14,014 bases of DNA from Planctomycetaceae bacterium UBA4732 (GTDB lineage Bacteria; Planctomycetota; Planctomycetia; Gemmatales; Gemmataceae): the NCBI GenBank assembly GCA_002404095.1, contig DHJA01000050.1, positions 11,859 to 25,872 on the forward strand, in the 5' to 3' direction. The position numbers were made by a program, and so were the translations under genes. Each line of letters opens with the position of its first letter. The stretch's first letter is position 1. Positions 1 to 6,072 of the stretch are shown here, one piece after another. The notes beneath the pieces were generated by a model. That model saw nothing but the letters and a program-made list of their open reading frames with translations, made no database searches and had not been told where the DNA came from.

Positions 1-117
1 GCTCTGCGTGGGAACCCACGGGTGCGATGCTCTGCGTCGCGTCCGGTTCGGTGCAGCGTTTCGCGGGTTCGGGACGCAGAGCGTCCGGGCTTCGTTCCCA
101 CGCAGAGCGTGGGAACC
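1..117. repeat. Cluster of GTTCCCACGC/GCGTGGGAAC palindromic repeats
   Basis: A perfect inverted repeat has arms GTTCCCACGC (94-103) and GCGTGGGAAC (107-116) around an AGA loop. A half copy, GCGTGGGAAC, lies at 6-15. Diverged copies are GGACGC-AGA-GCGTCC at 72-86 and GATGCTCTGCGTC at 27-39. No credible gene covers 1-170; the short reading frames here run through the palindromes. The element resembles the REP-like palindromes scattered between genes in many planctomycete genomes. It lies just downstream of the DUF885 gene and might help end its transcript, but no T-run follows the stem on that strand. Confidence 0.8.
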
Positions 118-170
118 AGGAGTTTCACAAGGTTTTCTACAGAGCGCTTTCCAGGCGGACCAGAGACTAT

Positions 171-1958
171 TCACCTCGGTTTACTCAGCCGTTCGCGCAC
201 CAGTTCCGGCAGGTACTTGACCGGAAGCGTGCCGTTGTCCAGCACCGCCTCATGAAACCGCCCAAGGTCGAACGCCGCGCCCTGCTCGCGCTCCACCTGC
301 TGCCGTAAACGATAAAACGCCGTTCGGCCCACGAAGTACGTCGAGAGCTGGCACGAACTCTGTTTCGCCCGAACGACCTTGGCCAGGGCCTCGCCTTCCG
401 ATTGAAACGCCTGTTTCGTGAGCAATTCGATCGCCTCCTCGTCGGTCATATGATCGCAGTGCATGTGGTGATCTAGGACGGCATTGGCCACGGTGCGCAA
501 GTACCACTTGAGCTGATTGAGTCGCAAAACAGGATCGCCTTTGCCGTATCCCTGGTCGAGCATCATCTGCTCGGTGTAGACGGCCCAACCTTCTGCAAAG
601 ACGCCCGAAAACAGCACGCGCCGTATCAGGGATGGACAACGGTTGGAATACTCCAACTGAACGTAGTGTCCGGGGTACGCCTCATGGATGGTGAGTATTT
701 GGATCATGTACTTATTATACTCTTCTAAATAGCTATTAACGCGGCGGTCGTCCCAGTCGCGCGGCGGCGGACTGACGGCGTAGAAACTGGCGCCTTTGGG
801 GTCGAGGGCGGGCGCCTGGTTGAGGTAGGCGCCGGCGTTGCCGCGCTGGAACTCCGGCATCTCGATCACTTGGCAGCGGTCGGGTTCCGGCAGCCGGAGA
901 ATGTCATTGTCGGCGATGAAAGTCTTGATGTGGTCCACGGTGGCGCGGGCGTCGCGCACTAGCTCCTCTGGCTTGCCGTGTTCCTTGTTAAAGTGGGCCA
1001 GCACCAAGCGAATGGTTTCACGACGGCCGTCCGCGTCATCGGGCGGTAAGGGCGCGGCAACCCCGTTTTTATCCTTCGAGGCTTCGGCCCAGAGTTGGCG
1101 GGCGATGACGTACATATCGCGCTGAACGCGCTCGAACTCCACCTCCGCCTCGTGCAGCACATCGTCGGCCGTCAAGCCGGCGTCCAACTCCAACTCCAGC
1201 TTGCGGGCGAACTTTTCCTTGCCCAGGCGCCATTCGCCCTTCGCTTTGGGCAGCAACTCGTCTTCAAGGAACTTTTGATAGTCCTCAAGGCTCTCCACCA
1301 CCTTCGCGGCTGCCATATGGGCTTCGGCTGACCGGCCTTCCTCGCCAGCCAGGGTGAAGAAGCCAGTTTTATAAAAGGTGATGGCGCCGCGATTCTGGCG
1401 AACGGCCGTCTCCGTCGTCACGTGCGGCGTGTCGTGCAACGTCGCCTTGGCGACCGCGACCACCTTGGGAATGAACGCCATGCGCGCGACGGCGTTGCGA
1501 ACATTTTTCTCTTTCGGCAGCGTGGATTGGGTGAGAAGTGCATAAACGCTATCGGTGATGTAGTCATTGAAGGCGCGCGGGTCTTCTTCAAACGGGTGAG
1601 TGTTCTCGGCCAGCCAGACGGACCGTGTAAGGTCGTGCCGCAGGATCTCGAAATCGAGCCGGCCGGAACGCGACAACTTTTCCACGTCGATTTTCTTCGG
1701 CAGGTCGGCGAGCGCGGCGCGCCAGCGCGCAAGGTCGGCGGCGCGGGCCGCCGGCGACAGGTCGTCCAAGCGATCGTCGAAACGATGGTCGCCGAGGCGC
1801 GTGGCGTCCAGCGGCCGGTGCTGAAATTCCTCTTCAAGAAACGCTTTGAAGAAGGCTGTCAGTTTCGCGCCCTCCGAATCGGCAGCGCTGGCCGACCCGG
1901 ATAGGAGGACGGCCAAAGCGACAACGCCCAACAAAACACCAACAGGCGCGCGAGTCAT
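171..1958 (-). CDS. Secreted DUF885-family putative metallopeptidase
   Basis: A protein of 595 residues. Residues 1-25 form a signal peptide (MTRAPVGVLLGVV..., cleavage likely after SGSASA), so it is exported. The DUF885 hallmark HEAYPGH is at residues 425-431, and EGWAVY follows with Glu456. The HExxxGH plus downstream Glu arrangement is what predicts a zinc-peptidase-like site in this family. Substrate is unknown. Start: the frame is open up to 2021, but ATG at 1958 begins the signal peptide exactly and has GGAG at 1966-1969 with a 7-nt spacer, so the upstream 21 codons are rejected. It is transcribed alone, with a candidate promoter at 2003-2031. Family assignment is confident; enzymatic activity is inferred from family motifs only. 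Confidence 0.9.
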   Translation of the reverse strand: MTRAPVGVLLGVVALAVLLSGSASAADSEGAKLTAFFKAFLEEEFQHRPLDATRLGDHRFDDRLDDLSPAARAADLARWRAALADLPKKIDVEKLSRSGRLDFEILRHDLTRSVWLAENTHPFEEDPRAFNDYITDSVYALLTQSTLPKEKNVRNAVARMAFIPKVVAVAKATLHDTPHVTTETAVRQNRGAITFYKTGFFTLAGEEGRSAEAHMAAAKVVESLEDYQKFLEDELLPKAKGEWRLGKEKFARKLELELDAGLTADDVLHEAEVEFERVQRDMYVIARQLWAEASKDKNGVAAPLPPDDADGRRETIRLVLAHFNKEHGKPEELVRDARATVDHIKTFIADNDILRLPEPDRCQVIEMPEFQRGNAGAYLNQAPALDPKGASFYAVSPPPRDWDDRRVNSYLEEYNKYMIQILTIHEAYPGHYVQLEYSNRCPSLIRRVLFSGVFAEGWAVYTEQMMLDQGYGKGDPVLRLNQLKWYLRTVANAVLDHHMHCDHMTDEEAIELLTKQAFQSEGEALAKVVRAKQSSCQLSTYFVGRTAFYRLRQQVEREQGAAFDLGRFHEAVLDNGTLPVKYLPELVRERLSKPR

Positions 1959-1965
1959 TAGGCTT

Positions 1966-1969
1966 CTCC
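1966..1969 (-). promoter_or_regulatory. Ribosome binding site deciding the DUF885 start
   Basis: GGAG on the minus strand, 7 nt before ATG at 1958. It supports the start that places the signal peptide at the N-terminus rather than the longer frame beginning at 2021. Confidence 0.65.
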
Positions 1970-2002
1970 GCGATGGCGAGGAACTGAGCGATGAGGTCCA
2001 GG

Positions 2003-2031
2003 ATAGTAAAGCGCGGCGCACGTTTCACCAA
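2003..2031 (-). promoter_or_regulatory. Candidate promoter of the DUF885 gene
   Basis: On the minus strand TTGGTG (2026-2031) and TACTAT (2003-2008) are separated by 17 nt, lying 45-73 nt upstream of the start codon. The -10 matches the sigma-70 consensus at 4 of 6 positions, the -35 at 3 of 6. Planctomycete promoters are poorly defined, so this is only a candidate. Confidence 0.35.
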
Positions 2032-2139
2032 ATCACAGCACACCGACGAATCGCCCCTCAACCGGCCTTGACGCCTCCTCCACGCGCCGTCAGGCTAACG
2101 GCGTGAGATCGCGACAATGCGGCGGCTCCCTCGAATTAC

Positions 2140-2144
2140 GGAGG
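2140..2144 (+). promoter_or_regulatory. Ribosome binding site fixing the start of the 86-aa protein
   Basis: GGAGG, 5 nt before ATG 2150. An upstream in-frame ATG at 2117 has no comparable site, so translation most likely begins at 2150. Confidence 0.75.
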
Positions 2145-2149
2145 ACGAC

Positions 2150-2410
2150 ATGGCGGACTTCACTCCCTTCCAGCAGAAGATCATCAAGCGCTACTACAAC
2201 AATCAAGACGCCATTCAGGGACAGCGCCTGGCGGAAATGGTGGGCGAACTATACCTCAGCGCCGGCAAGAAGCGTGAGAAAGTATGGGAATCCGTTGTCG
2301 CGGCCATGCAGAAACTCGGCGTACCACAAGCGCGCATTGACCACCTCCGAGCGCAAGACAATCCTTCGCTCGTGGCCCAGGTCGTGAAAGAACTGGAGGG
2401 CAAAGGCTAA
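2150..2410 (+). CDS. Small conserved helical protein, function unknown
   Basis: An 86-residue protein beginning MADFTPFQQKIIKRYYNN and ending KELEGKG. It has no signal peptide or membrane segment. The charged, heptad-like spacing of hydrophobic residues suggests an all-alpha cytoplasmic protein. The pattern (YYNNQDAIQGQRLAEMVGEL, then a Lys-rich turn and a second amphipathic helix) looks like a small protein I have met as 'hypothetical' in planctomycetes, but I cannot assign a function. The GGAGG site 5 nt before the ATG gives good support for expression. It is divergent from the DUF885 gene (191 nt between starts), so the two may share a regulatory region. A long hairpin starts 5 nt after its stop codon. 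Confidence 0.75.
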   Translation: MADFTPFQQKIIKRYYNNQDAIQGQRLAEMVGELYLSAGKKREKVWESVVAAMQKLGVPQARIDHLRAQDNPSLVAQVVKELEGKG

Positions 2411-2414
2411 ACGT

Positions 2415-2498
2415 CCTGTCGAAAAGGGCGGGGAAACCCCCCGCCCCTACCCACGAAAATCGCTGTAGGGGCGGGGTCTCCCCGCCCTTTTCGACAGG
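2415..2498. repeat. Long REPIN-like inverted repeat
   Basis: The left arm (2415-2450) and right arm (2465-2498) are near-perfect reverse complements. They start CCTGTCGAAAAGGGCGGGG and run to GCCCCTAC, differing by one base and a 2-nt indel, around a 14-nt loop. Each arm also contains its own GGCGGGG...CCCCGCC palindrome. This is the layout of two REP units in opposite orientation. It lies 5 nt after the stop of the 86-aa gene and may stop or stabilise that transcript, but no strong T-run follows. Confidence 0.75.
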
Positions 2499-2511
2499 CT
2501 CTAACAAAAAA

Positions 2512-2529
2512 GCGAGCGGCGGGCTTTAT
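2512..2529 (+). repeat. GCGAGCGGCGGGCTTTA repeat, copy 1
   Basis: GCGAGCGGCGGGCTTTAT matches, at 17 of 18 positions, the reverse complement of 5819-5836. It is a solitary half of the element that forms a pair at 5775-5836. Confidence 0.6.
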
Positions 2530-2540
2530 CCCCGTCGTCC

Positions 2541-2575
2541 GAAAACAAGAAGGGGGGCCGCGACGGCCCCCCTTC
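2541..2575 (-). terminator. Intrinsic terminator of the TIGR03000 gene
   Basis: A perfect 12-bp stem, GAAGGGGGGCCG (2549-2560) with CGGCCCCCCTTC (2564-2575), closes a 3-nt loop. Read on the minus strand it is followed at once by TTGTTTTC (2541-2548), a U-rich tail. It lies about 30 nt after the stop of the gene at 2605-3474, which fits a rho-independent terminator for that gene. Confidence 0.8.
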
Positions 2576-2604
2576 GGTCTACCAACTTGTCGTTGTCGTC
2601 CGAC

Positions 2605-3474
2605 TTAGCGGTTGGCAACGTTGGCCAGGCCGGCTTCCATCGTCGCGTGCGTGGTTTCGCCAGCGCGCACGGTGACTTCCTTGCTGACCACGACGGACTT
2701 GCCGTCGCGGACCATCTGGGCCTTCAGGGTGTAGTGGAACTCCCGGCCGGCCGGCAGGACCGGCGAGGTGAACACTCGCGTCGAATCGGTCGAAGTGGTC
2801 GCCGCGTCGTCAATCGTCAACGTGGCGTTGGCCGGCAGGCTCACAATGATTGTGGCCGGGGCCGGAACGAGCGTTTCGCCCGGCTTCTTGTCCTTCTTGT
2901 CGGACTTCTTGTCTTCGGGCTTGTTGTCGTCCTTCTTATCGCCCTTTTGCGCATCGTAGGTTTCTTTGCGCTCTTTGTGGCTGGTCCGGGGGTCGTTCCA
3001 GAACTTCTCCAAATCCGCCTTCTTATCCGGATTGGCTTCGATCAGTTCGTGTAGCCACTTCTTCTCTTCCGCGGTGGTCTTGACCTCATCGGTAGCGCCC
3101 GGTTTGCCTTTATTGGCGTTAACATCGCCGCCGGCGCCGCCCGTCACCACGCCGCCAGCGCAGCCGGTGTAGACCGCCGCGCCGCAACCGCAGTCCGCGG
3201 CAACGCTATAGCCGCTGCAGCCACTGGAGTAACCACCGCCGTAGCAGCCGTAGCTCTCGCCGCCGCAGCAACCACCGCGGTGATGGCGATGGTGCTGGTG
3301 TCCGCCGCCGCCACAGCAGGAGCTGTAGCCGTAAGAACCGCTGCAGCTGCTGTAGCCGTAAGAACCGCTGCAGCTGCTGTAGCTCTCGCCACCGCAGCAA
3401 CCGCCGTGACGGTGACCGAAGTCCGCCACGTCGCCGCCGCTCGTCATGGCCATCATCAACACAACACTGTACAT
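2605..3474 (-). CDS. TIGR03000-domain protein with Cys/Gly/Ser/Tyr-rich region
   Basis: A 289-residue protein. Residues 1-20 (MYSVVLMMAMTSGGDVADFG) match the opening typical of this planctomycete group. Residues 24-108 are Gly/Cys/Ser/Tyr/His-rich, with a duplicated SSCSGSYGY unit and CCGG clusters. Residues 129-171 are probably helical. Residues 176-200 are a Lys/Asp-rich linker. Residues 206-281 (PATIIVSLPANATLTIDD... to ATMEAGL) are the beta-rich TIGR03000 domain. Function is unknown; many cysteines suggest a cross-linked or surface-associated protein, which is inference. Start: a GTG at 3489 lies inside the Shine-Dalgarno sequence, whereas ATG 3474 has GGAGGGG 6 nt upstream. A terminator follows at 2541-2575. 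A promoter 255 nt upstream would give it a long leader. Confidence 0.85.
   Translation of the reverse strand: MYSVVLMMAMTSGGDVADFGHRHGGCCGGESYSSCSGSYGYSSCSGSYGYSSCCGGGGHQHHRHHRGGCCGGESYGCYGGGYSSGCSGYSVAADCGCGAAVYTGCAGGVVTGGAGGDVNANKGKPGATDEVKTTAEEKKWLHELIEANPDKKADLEKFWNDPRTSHKERKETYDAQKGDKKDDNKPEDKKSDKKDKKPGETLVPAPATIIVSLPANATLTIDDAATTSTDSTRVFTSPVLPAGREFHYTLKAQMVRDGKSVVVSKEVTVRAGETTHATMEAGLANVANR
3322..3383 (-). repeat. 27-bp tandem repeat inside the TIGR03000 gene
   Basis: Two identical 27-nt units (3322-3348, 3349-3375) are followed by a partial third. They encode repeats of SSCSGSYGY. The unit is a multiple of three, so copy-number change would lengthen or shorten the Cys/Tyr-rich region without breaking the frame. 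Confidence 0.8.
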
Positions 3475-3480
3475 ACCAAA

Positions 3481-3487
3481 CCCCTCC
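3481..3487 (-). promoter_or_regulatory. Ribosome binding site of the TIGR03000 gene
   Basis: GGAGGGG on the minus strand, 6 nt before ATG 3474. It rules out the GTG at 3489, which overlaps this site. Confidence 0.75.
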
Positions 3488-3611
3488 ACGTTTACTGAAC
3501 GTTAACCCGCCCTCTCACGTAAGCCCCCGTTGGGCCAGAACCCGGTGCGGCAGACAGGATTCGCGTGGCTTTGACGCCGAACCACGTCCCCGTCTCGCAA
3601 AAGGCGCGTTC

Positions 3612-3712
3612 GCGCTTTCCGATTAGGTCGAGCTTCTTAAGCTGCCGGCACACGAGCGACGGCAGTCCTTGTCGGAAAGCGCCAACGTTGTCTCACACGC
3701 GGATGTGTGAGA
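3612..3712 (-). ncRNA. Candidate structured RNA leader upstream of the TIGR03000 gene
   Basis: The outer stem pairs GCGCTTTCCGA (3612-3622) with TCGGAAAGCGC (3672-3682), 11 bp perfect. Inside are AGCTT/AAGCT (3631-3635/3639-3643) and CTGCCG/CGGCAG (3642-3647/3660-3665), which overlap by 2 nt. A separate 8-bp hairpin pairs TCTCACAC (3691-3698) with GTGTGAGA (3705-3712). Read on the minus strand, all of these fall between a promoter at 3733-3761 and the TIGR03000 start codon, so they would sit in its 5' leader. No known riboswitch or ncRNA family is recognised. The direction of transcription is inferred from the promoter. Confidence 0.35.
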
Positions 3713-3732
3713 AGATGGGTGTTCCTGAGAAC

Positions 3733-3761
3733 ATAGTAAAAATGCGCAAGAGGTTGGTCAA
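3733..3761 (-). promoter_or_regulatory. Candidate sigma-70-type promoter
   Basis: On the minus strand TTGACC (3756-3761, 5 of 6 consensus) and TACTAT (3733-3738, 4 of 6) are spaced by exactly 17 nt. A transcript from about 3726 would read the structured region and then the TIGR03000 gene with a leader of about 250 nt. Confidence 0.5.
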
Positions 3762-3914
3762 TAGCATACTGGGCATACTGGGGCAAAAAATGCGACTAGG
3801 CAGGCCGTACAACCTGAACACCCTTCTTGGACATAGCTTATCTCGATCAACAGATACTAACAGGATTTGACAAGGCGACTTTCATGGTTTTACGGCTGGC
3901 GGATACCGGGGCGT

Positions 3915-4364
3915 TTACGCCTCCCGCTCGCCGGTTCCGTGTACCTGCACACCGAAGCCGTCGAGATCCACGTCCTCGCCCTTCTCTGGGTCTTCTACTC
4001 CGCCACGGTCCAGGCTGAGACGTAGGAAGGCCCACAGGCTCGCGCGTTCGCCTTGATGGTCGTAGCCGGCGTGATTGGCGTCGGCTTCAAGCATCCAACG
4101 CCAAGAGCGCTTTTCGCTGGCCGGGTCCGCATCCTCTTCCCAGCCTTTGAGGACGCGCGTCGTCGCTTGCAGCGCCGCTCGCCAGGTTTTGGGGTCGGTG
4201 AGGTGCAACCGCAGTTCGTCCGGCGCTTCTTCGGGTTCGACGCGCGGCAAACCGCGGACGGCGTCGAACAGGCGATGTTCCAGGTGGGACGAACGCCACG
4301 GCGACCGCAGAAAAAAGGTGACGCGAGGCGTTTCAAAGGCGAGACCGTAGAAATCGACGCGCAT
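3915..4364 (-). CDS. Hypothetical protein, 149 aa
   Basis: A 149-residue soluble protein beginning MRVDFYGLAFETPRVTFFLR and carrying the stretch HLTDPKTWRAALQATTRVL followed by Trp/Arg-rich RSWRWMLEAD. It has no signal peptide, membrane segment or recognised domain. The last 25 residues are acidic. Coding is supported by amino-acid composition and by being the longest frame in this segment, not by a strong Shine-Dalgarno (only a weak GGA about 10 nt upstream). It follows the membrane-protein gene on the same strand after 74 nt, most of which is the arm of an inverted repeat, so cotranscription is possible. Function not assigned. Confidence 0.65.
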   Translation of the reverse strand: MRVDFYGLAFETPRVTFFLRSPWRSSHLEHRLFDAVRGLPRVEPEEAPDELRLHLTDPKTWRAALQATTRVLKGWEEDADPASEKRSWRWMLEADANHAGYDHQGERASLWAFLRLSLDRGGVEDPEKGEDVDLDGFGVQVHGTGEREA

Positions 4365-4430
4365 GCGTTGGTCATCCGGGGAAGAGGAACATTCTCGTAT
4401 TCTTCATAGCAGCAATGTTATCGAAAGCCA

Positions 4431-4546
4431 AAGACGAATCACGAAAGCACGAAAGACGAAAACACGAAAAAGGCCAGGGAGAGAGCAATCTTCATTCTCT
4501 TCTTCTGTTTCGTGTTTTCGTCTTTCGTGCTTTCGTGATTGGTCTT
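4431..4546. repeat. Large inverted repeat, 39-nt arms (CACGAAAGCACGAAAGACG family)
   Basis: Arms 4431-4469 and 4508-4546 are reverse complements at 38 of 39 positions, with an uninterrupted 33-bp perfect core (4437-4469/4508-4540) and a 38-nt spacer. The arm is a purine-rich series of CACGAAAG/ACGAAAAC motifs. It encodes the last 35 residues and the stop codon of the membrane protein at 4439-5587. Such 'cacgaaagcacgaaagac' elements are familiar as dispersed repeats in planctomycete genomes; that is recollection, not a search. Confidence 0.85.
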
Positions 4547-5587
4547 AGCATCGACTACGAATCCCTTCCGCGCCATTCCCACGACCACGAGGTAGCCCAG
4601 CAGGCCAACCGTCCAGGTGACGACGCGCGCCACTAGAGAAGCGAGAACGCCGTTCGGTTCAGGACAGCCAAACCAGCTGAAGAGCTTGCCAAAGCCATAT
4701 TCGCTGGCGCCGACGCCGCCCGGCAACGGCACGGCCGCCTGCACCACCAACCCGATCGGCACCAACAGGAAATGTTGCGTCAAGGTGGGTACCATGCTCG
4801 GGGCGGCGTCTCCGAGGGCGTGGGCGCCGAAGTAAAAGGAGGGCACAAATCCCAAAAAGCCGATGAAAGAAAGAATCAAGGCGAGAAACACGCTGGCCTG
4901 TCGGCGCCGATACATCCACACGGCGCGCCAGAACTCAGCGGCCGAACCGCCCACCTTGGGCAGTCGTTCCAGGCGGTCGGCGAGGCGGACGGCCTGCGCT
5001 TCCGACAGCAGACCCAGCAGCAGCCAGCCCGCCGTCGAGGCCGCGACGACGCCGAGCGCGCAACCGACGATCAGCTTGGAGGGCGCCTCAGCCTGGCCAC
5101 TATCCAGGGCGCCGCTGAGCCAAAAGGCGCCGCCCAGAAGAGCCACGATCCAGCACAAGCCCCATAGGCCCATGAGCCGATCCATGATGACGGTCGCCAC
5201 GGCCACGGTGCGCCGACTCTGTTCGCCGGCAATGCACGCTGCTTTCCACAAGTCGCCGCCGACCGACCCCGGCAGGAAGGTGCTGAAGAAAAGACCTTCC
5301 GTCCCCAGCCGAAAGGCGTTGCCGAGGGTGAACGGCAAATCCTGGGCGCGGACGAGGACGTACCAACGCACAAAGGTAATCGGCACGGCCACAGCGAAGC
5401 ACAGGAAAGCCAGGACCAGATAGACGTAATGGATCGGTTCGCCGTGAACCACATGGCGCTGCCAGATATAGCTGAGGCCGCGGTCGTCGGGGTTTTCAGG
5501 ATGGCCCCAGTTCATCCACACGACCAAAGTCAGCAGCACCGCCGCCAACAGATATTTAAGCGCGGTCCAAAGGATGCGTTTGTTCAC
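4439..5587 (-). CDS. Flippase-like / LPG synthase TM-family membrane protein
   Basis: A 382-residue integral membrane protein of the lysylphosphatidylglycerol synthase TM-region family (TIGR00374/PF03706-like). The family signature FRLGTEGLFFSTFLPGSVGG (residues 92-111) is present. Predicted TM segments: about 7-25, 53-75, 128-158, 171-194, 231-256, 271-290, 313-337. The conserved PLPGGVGASE is at 287-296. It has no cytosolic aminoacyl-transferase domain, so transport or flipping of a lipid-linked substrate is more likely than aminoacylation. GTG start at 5587 with AGGAA 6 nt upstream. Residues 348-382 are encoded by an inverted repeat and are probably not part of the ancestral protein; the family core ends near residue 342. 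Confidence 0.88.
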   Translation of the reverse strand: MNKRILWTALKYLLAAVLLTLVVWMNWGHPENPDDRGLSYIWQRHVVHGEPIHYVYLVLAFLCFAVAVPITFVRWYVLVRAQDLPFTLGNAFRLGTEGLFFSTFLPGSVGGDLWKAACIAGEQSRRTVAVATVIMDRLMGLWGLCWIVALLGGAFWLSGALDSGQAEAPSKLIVGCALGVVAASTAGWLLLGLLSEAQAVRLADRLERLPKVGGSAAEFWRAVWMYRRRQASVFLALILSFIGFLGFVPSFYFGAHALGDAAPSMVPTLTQHFLLVPIGLVVQAAVPLPGGVGASEYGFGKLFSWFGCPEPNGVLASLVARVVTWTVGLLGYLVVVGMARKGFVVDAKTNHESTKDENTKQKKRMKIALSLAFFVFSSFVLS

Positions 5588-5871
5588 GAGACGTTCCTGT
5601 CGTGGGAAGAAAGTTCCGACCGATCCTTGGTCTAGTCTAGTTCATGGCGGGCGCGAACGCCGGTTGACGCCTCCGCATTCTGCGATAAGGAGGGTTGCGG
5701 CGTCTAGCGGAGTTTCTTGTGGAAGAGGGGTTCAGCGGCATTGCGACGACGCACGAGCAAGGAGCAATAGCAAAGCGAGCCGCCGGCTTTACCCCGGCGG
5801 GCGGGCCGGACGGTGGGCGTAAAGCCCGCCGCTCGCCTGGAATCGCGCAGGCGCGGTATGGTTTACAAACG
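5588..5871. other. Intergenic stretch with a repeat pair
   Basis: There is no supported gene. A frame from TTG 5695 (+) begins RRLAEFLVEEGFSGIATTHE and then runs through the palindromic repeat. Its AGGAGG is only 1 nt from the TTG, which is too close. It may be a gene fragment cut by repeat insertion, but this is unproven. Confidence 0.5.
5775..5836. repeat. GCGAGCGGCGGGCTTTA repeat, inverted pair
   Basis: GCGAGCCGCCGGCTTTAC (5775-5792) and GTAAAGCCCGCCGCTCGC (5819-5836) are reverse complements at 16 of 18 positions, with a very GC-rich 26-nt spacer. A single further copy is at 2512-2529. REP/REPIN-like interspersed element. Confidence 0.7.
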
Positions 5872-6072
5872 TCAGGCTGCTCGCGTGGCGGCCGCATCTG
5901 TTATCTTACTGGCGTCGCCAGCGATGCTTGATTGGCTCACGGCCAGCCGTTCACTGTTCAGCTGGCCATCCGGCGAACAGGCGTTGCACAAAAACAGCAC
6001 TTTCCCGCTGAGGACAGTGCGTCGTCCTTCCAATCGGCTGACGCAATTTTTGCCGCAAAGGTGGCAGTTCAT
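5872..6072 (-). CDS. Small zinc-ribbon-like protein, 66 aa
   Basis: A 66-residue protein starting MNCHLCGKNCVSRLEGRR, with a second cysteine pair in LFLCNACSPDG. CxxC (residues 3-6) and CxxC (about 29-32), spaced by roughly 22 residues, form a plausible four-Cys zinc ribbon; Cys10 is extra. The C-terminal half (NSERLAVSQSS... TDAAATRAA) is low in structure. ATG 6072 has GGAG at 6079-6082 with a 6-nt spacer, which is the main reason to call it. It is 215 nt from the tRNA gene, which is divergently transcribed. Function unknown; zinc binding is inferred from the cysteine pattern. It could still be a chance frame, since its 3' part runs toward a repeat region. Confidence 0.5.
   Translation of the reverse strand: MNCHLCGKNCVSRLEGRRTVLSGKVLFLCNACSPDGQLNSERLAVSQSSIAGDASKITDAAATRAA

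Larger units (their letters stand above)
3490..3914. other. 425-nt region without a convincing gene, rich in inverted repeats
   Basis: An open frame at 3565-3870 (+) has no Shine-Dalgarno, no family resemblance and unusual composition, so it is not called. What is visible is structure: an 11-bp stem 3612-3622/3672-3682 enclosing two small hairpins, an 8-bp hairpin 3691-3712, a 13-nt long-range inverted repeat 3712-3724/3816-3828 with one mismatch, and a 9-nt direct repeat GCATACTGG at 3764-3781. The part after about 3690 is clearly richer in A+T than the flanking genes. A minus-strand promoter lies at 3733-3761. No element could be recognised in 3830-3914. Confidence 0.6.

Noticed and set aside
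1..117. CRISPR array
   Set aside because: The repeats are palindromes at irregular spacing with diverged copies, and there are no uniform spacers or cas genes.
1422..1904. 160-residue plus-strand frame opposite the DUF885 gene
   Set aside because: It lies fully antisense to a well-supported gene, has no recognisable domain, and is a common artefact of GC-rich coding DNA.
3612..3830. Known RNAs such as SRP RNA, RNase P RNA, tmRNA or 6S RNA
   Set aside because: None of the conserved core sequences of these RNAs is present in the stems or loops.
3565..3870. 101-residue open frame on the plus strand
   Set aside because: No ribosome site, no family resemblance, and it runs across strong inverted repeats and a minus-strand promoter.
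4053..4409. 118-residue plus-strand frame opposite the hypothetical gene 3915-4364
   Set aside because: No ribosome site or recognisable motif, and it is antisense to the better frame; the choice is not beyond doubt because the minus-strand gene is itself hypothetical.
5695..5931. 78-residue frame starting at TTG
   Set aside because: AGGAGG is 1 nt from the start, and much of the peptide is translated repeat; could at most be a gene fragment.
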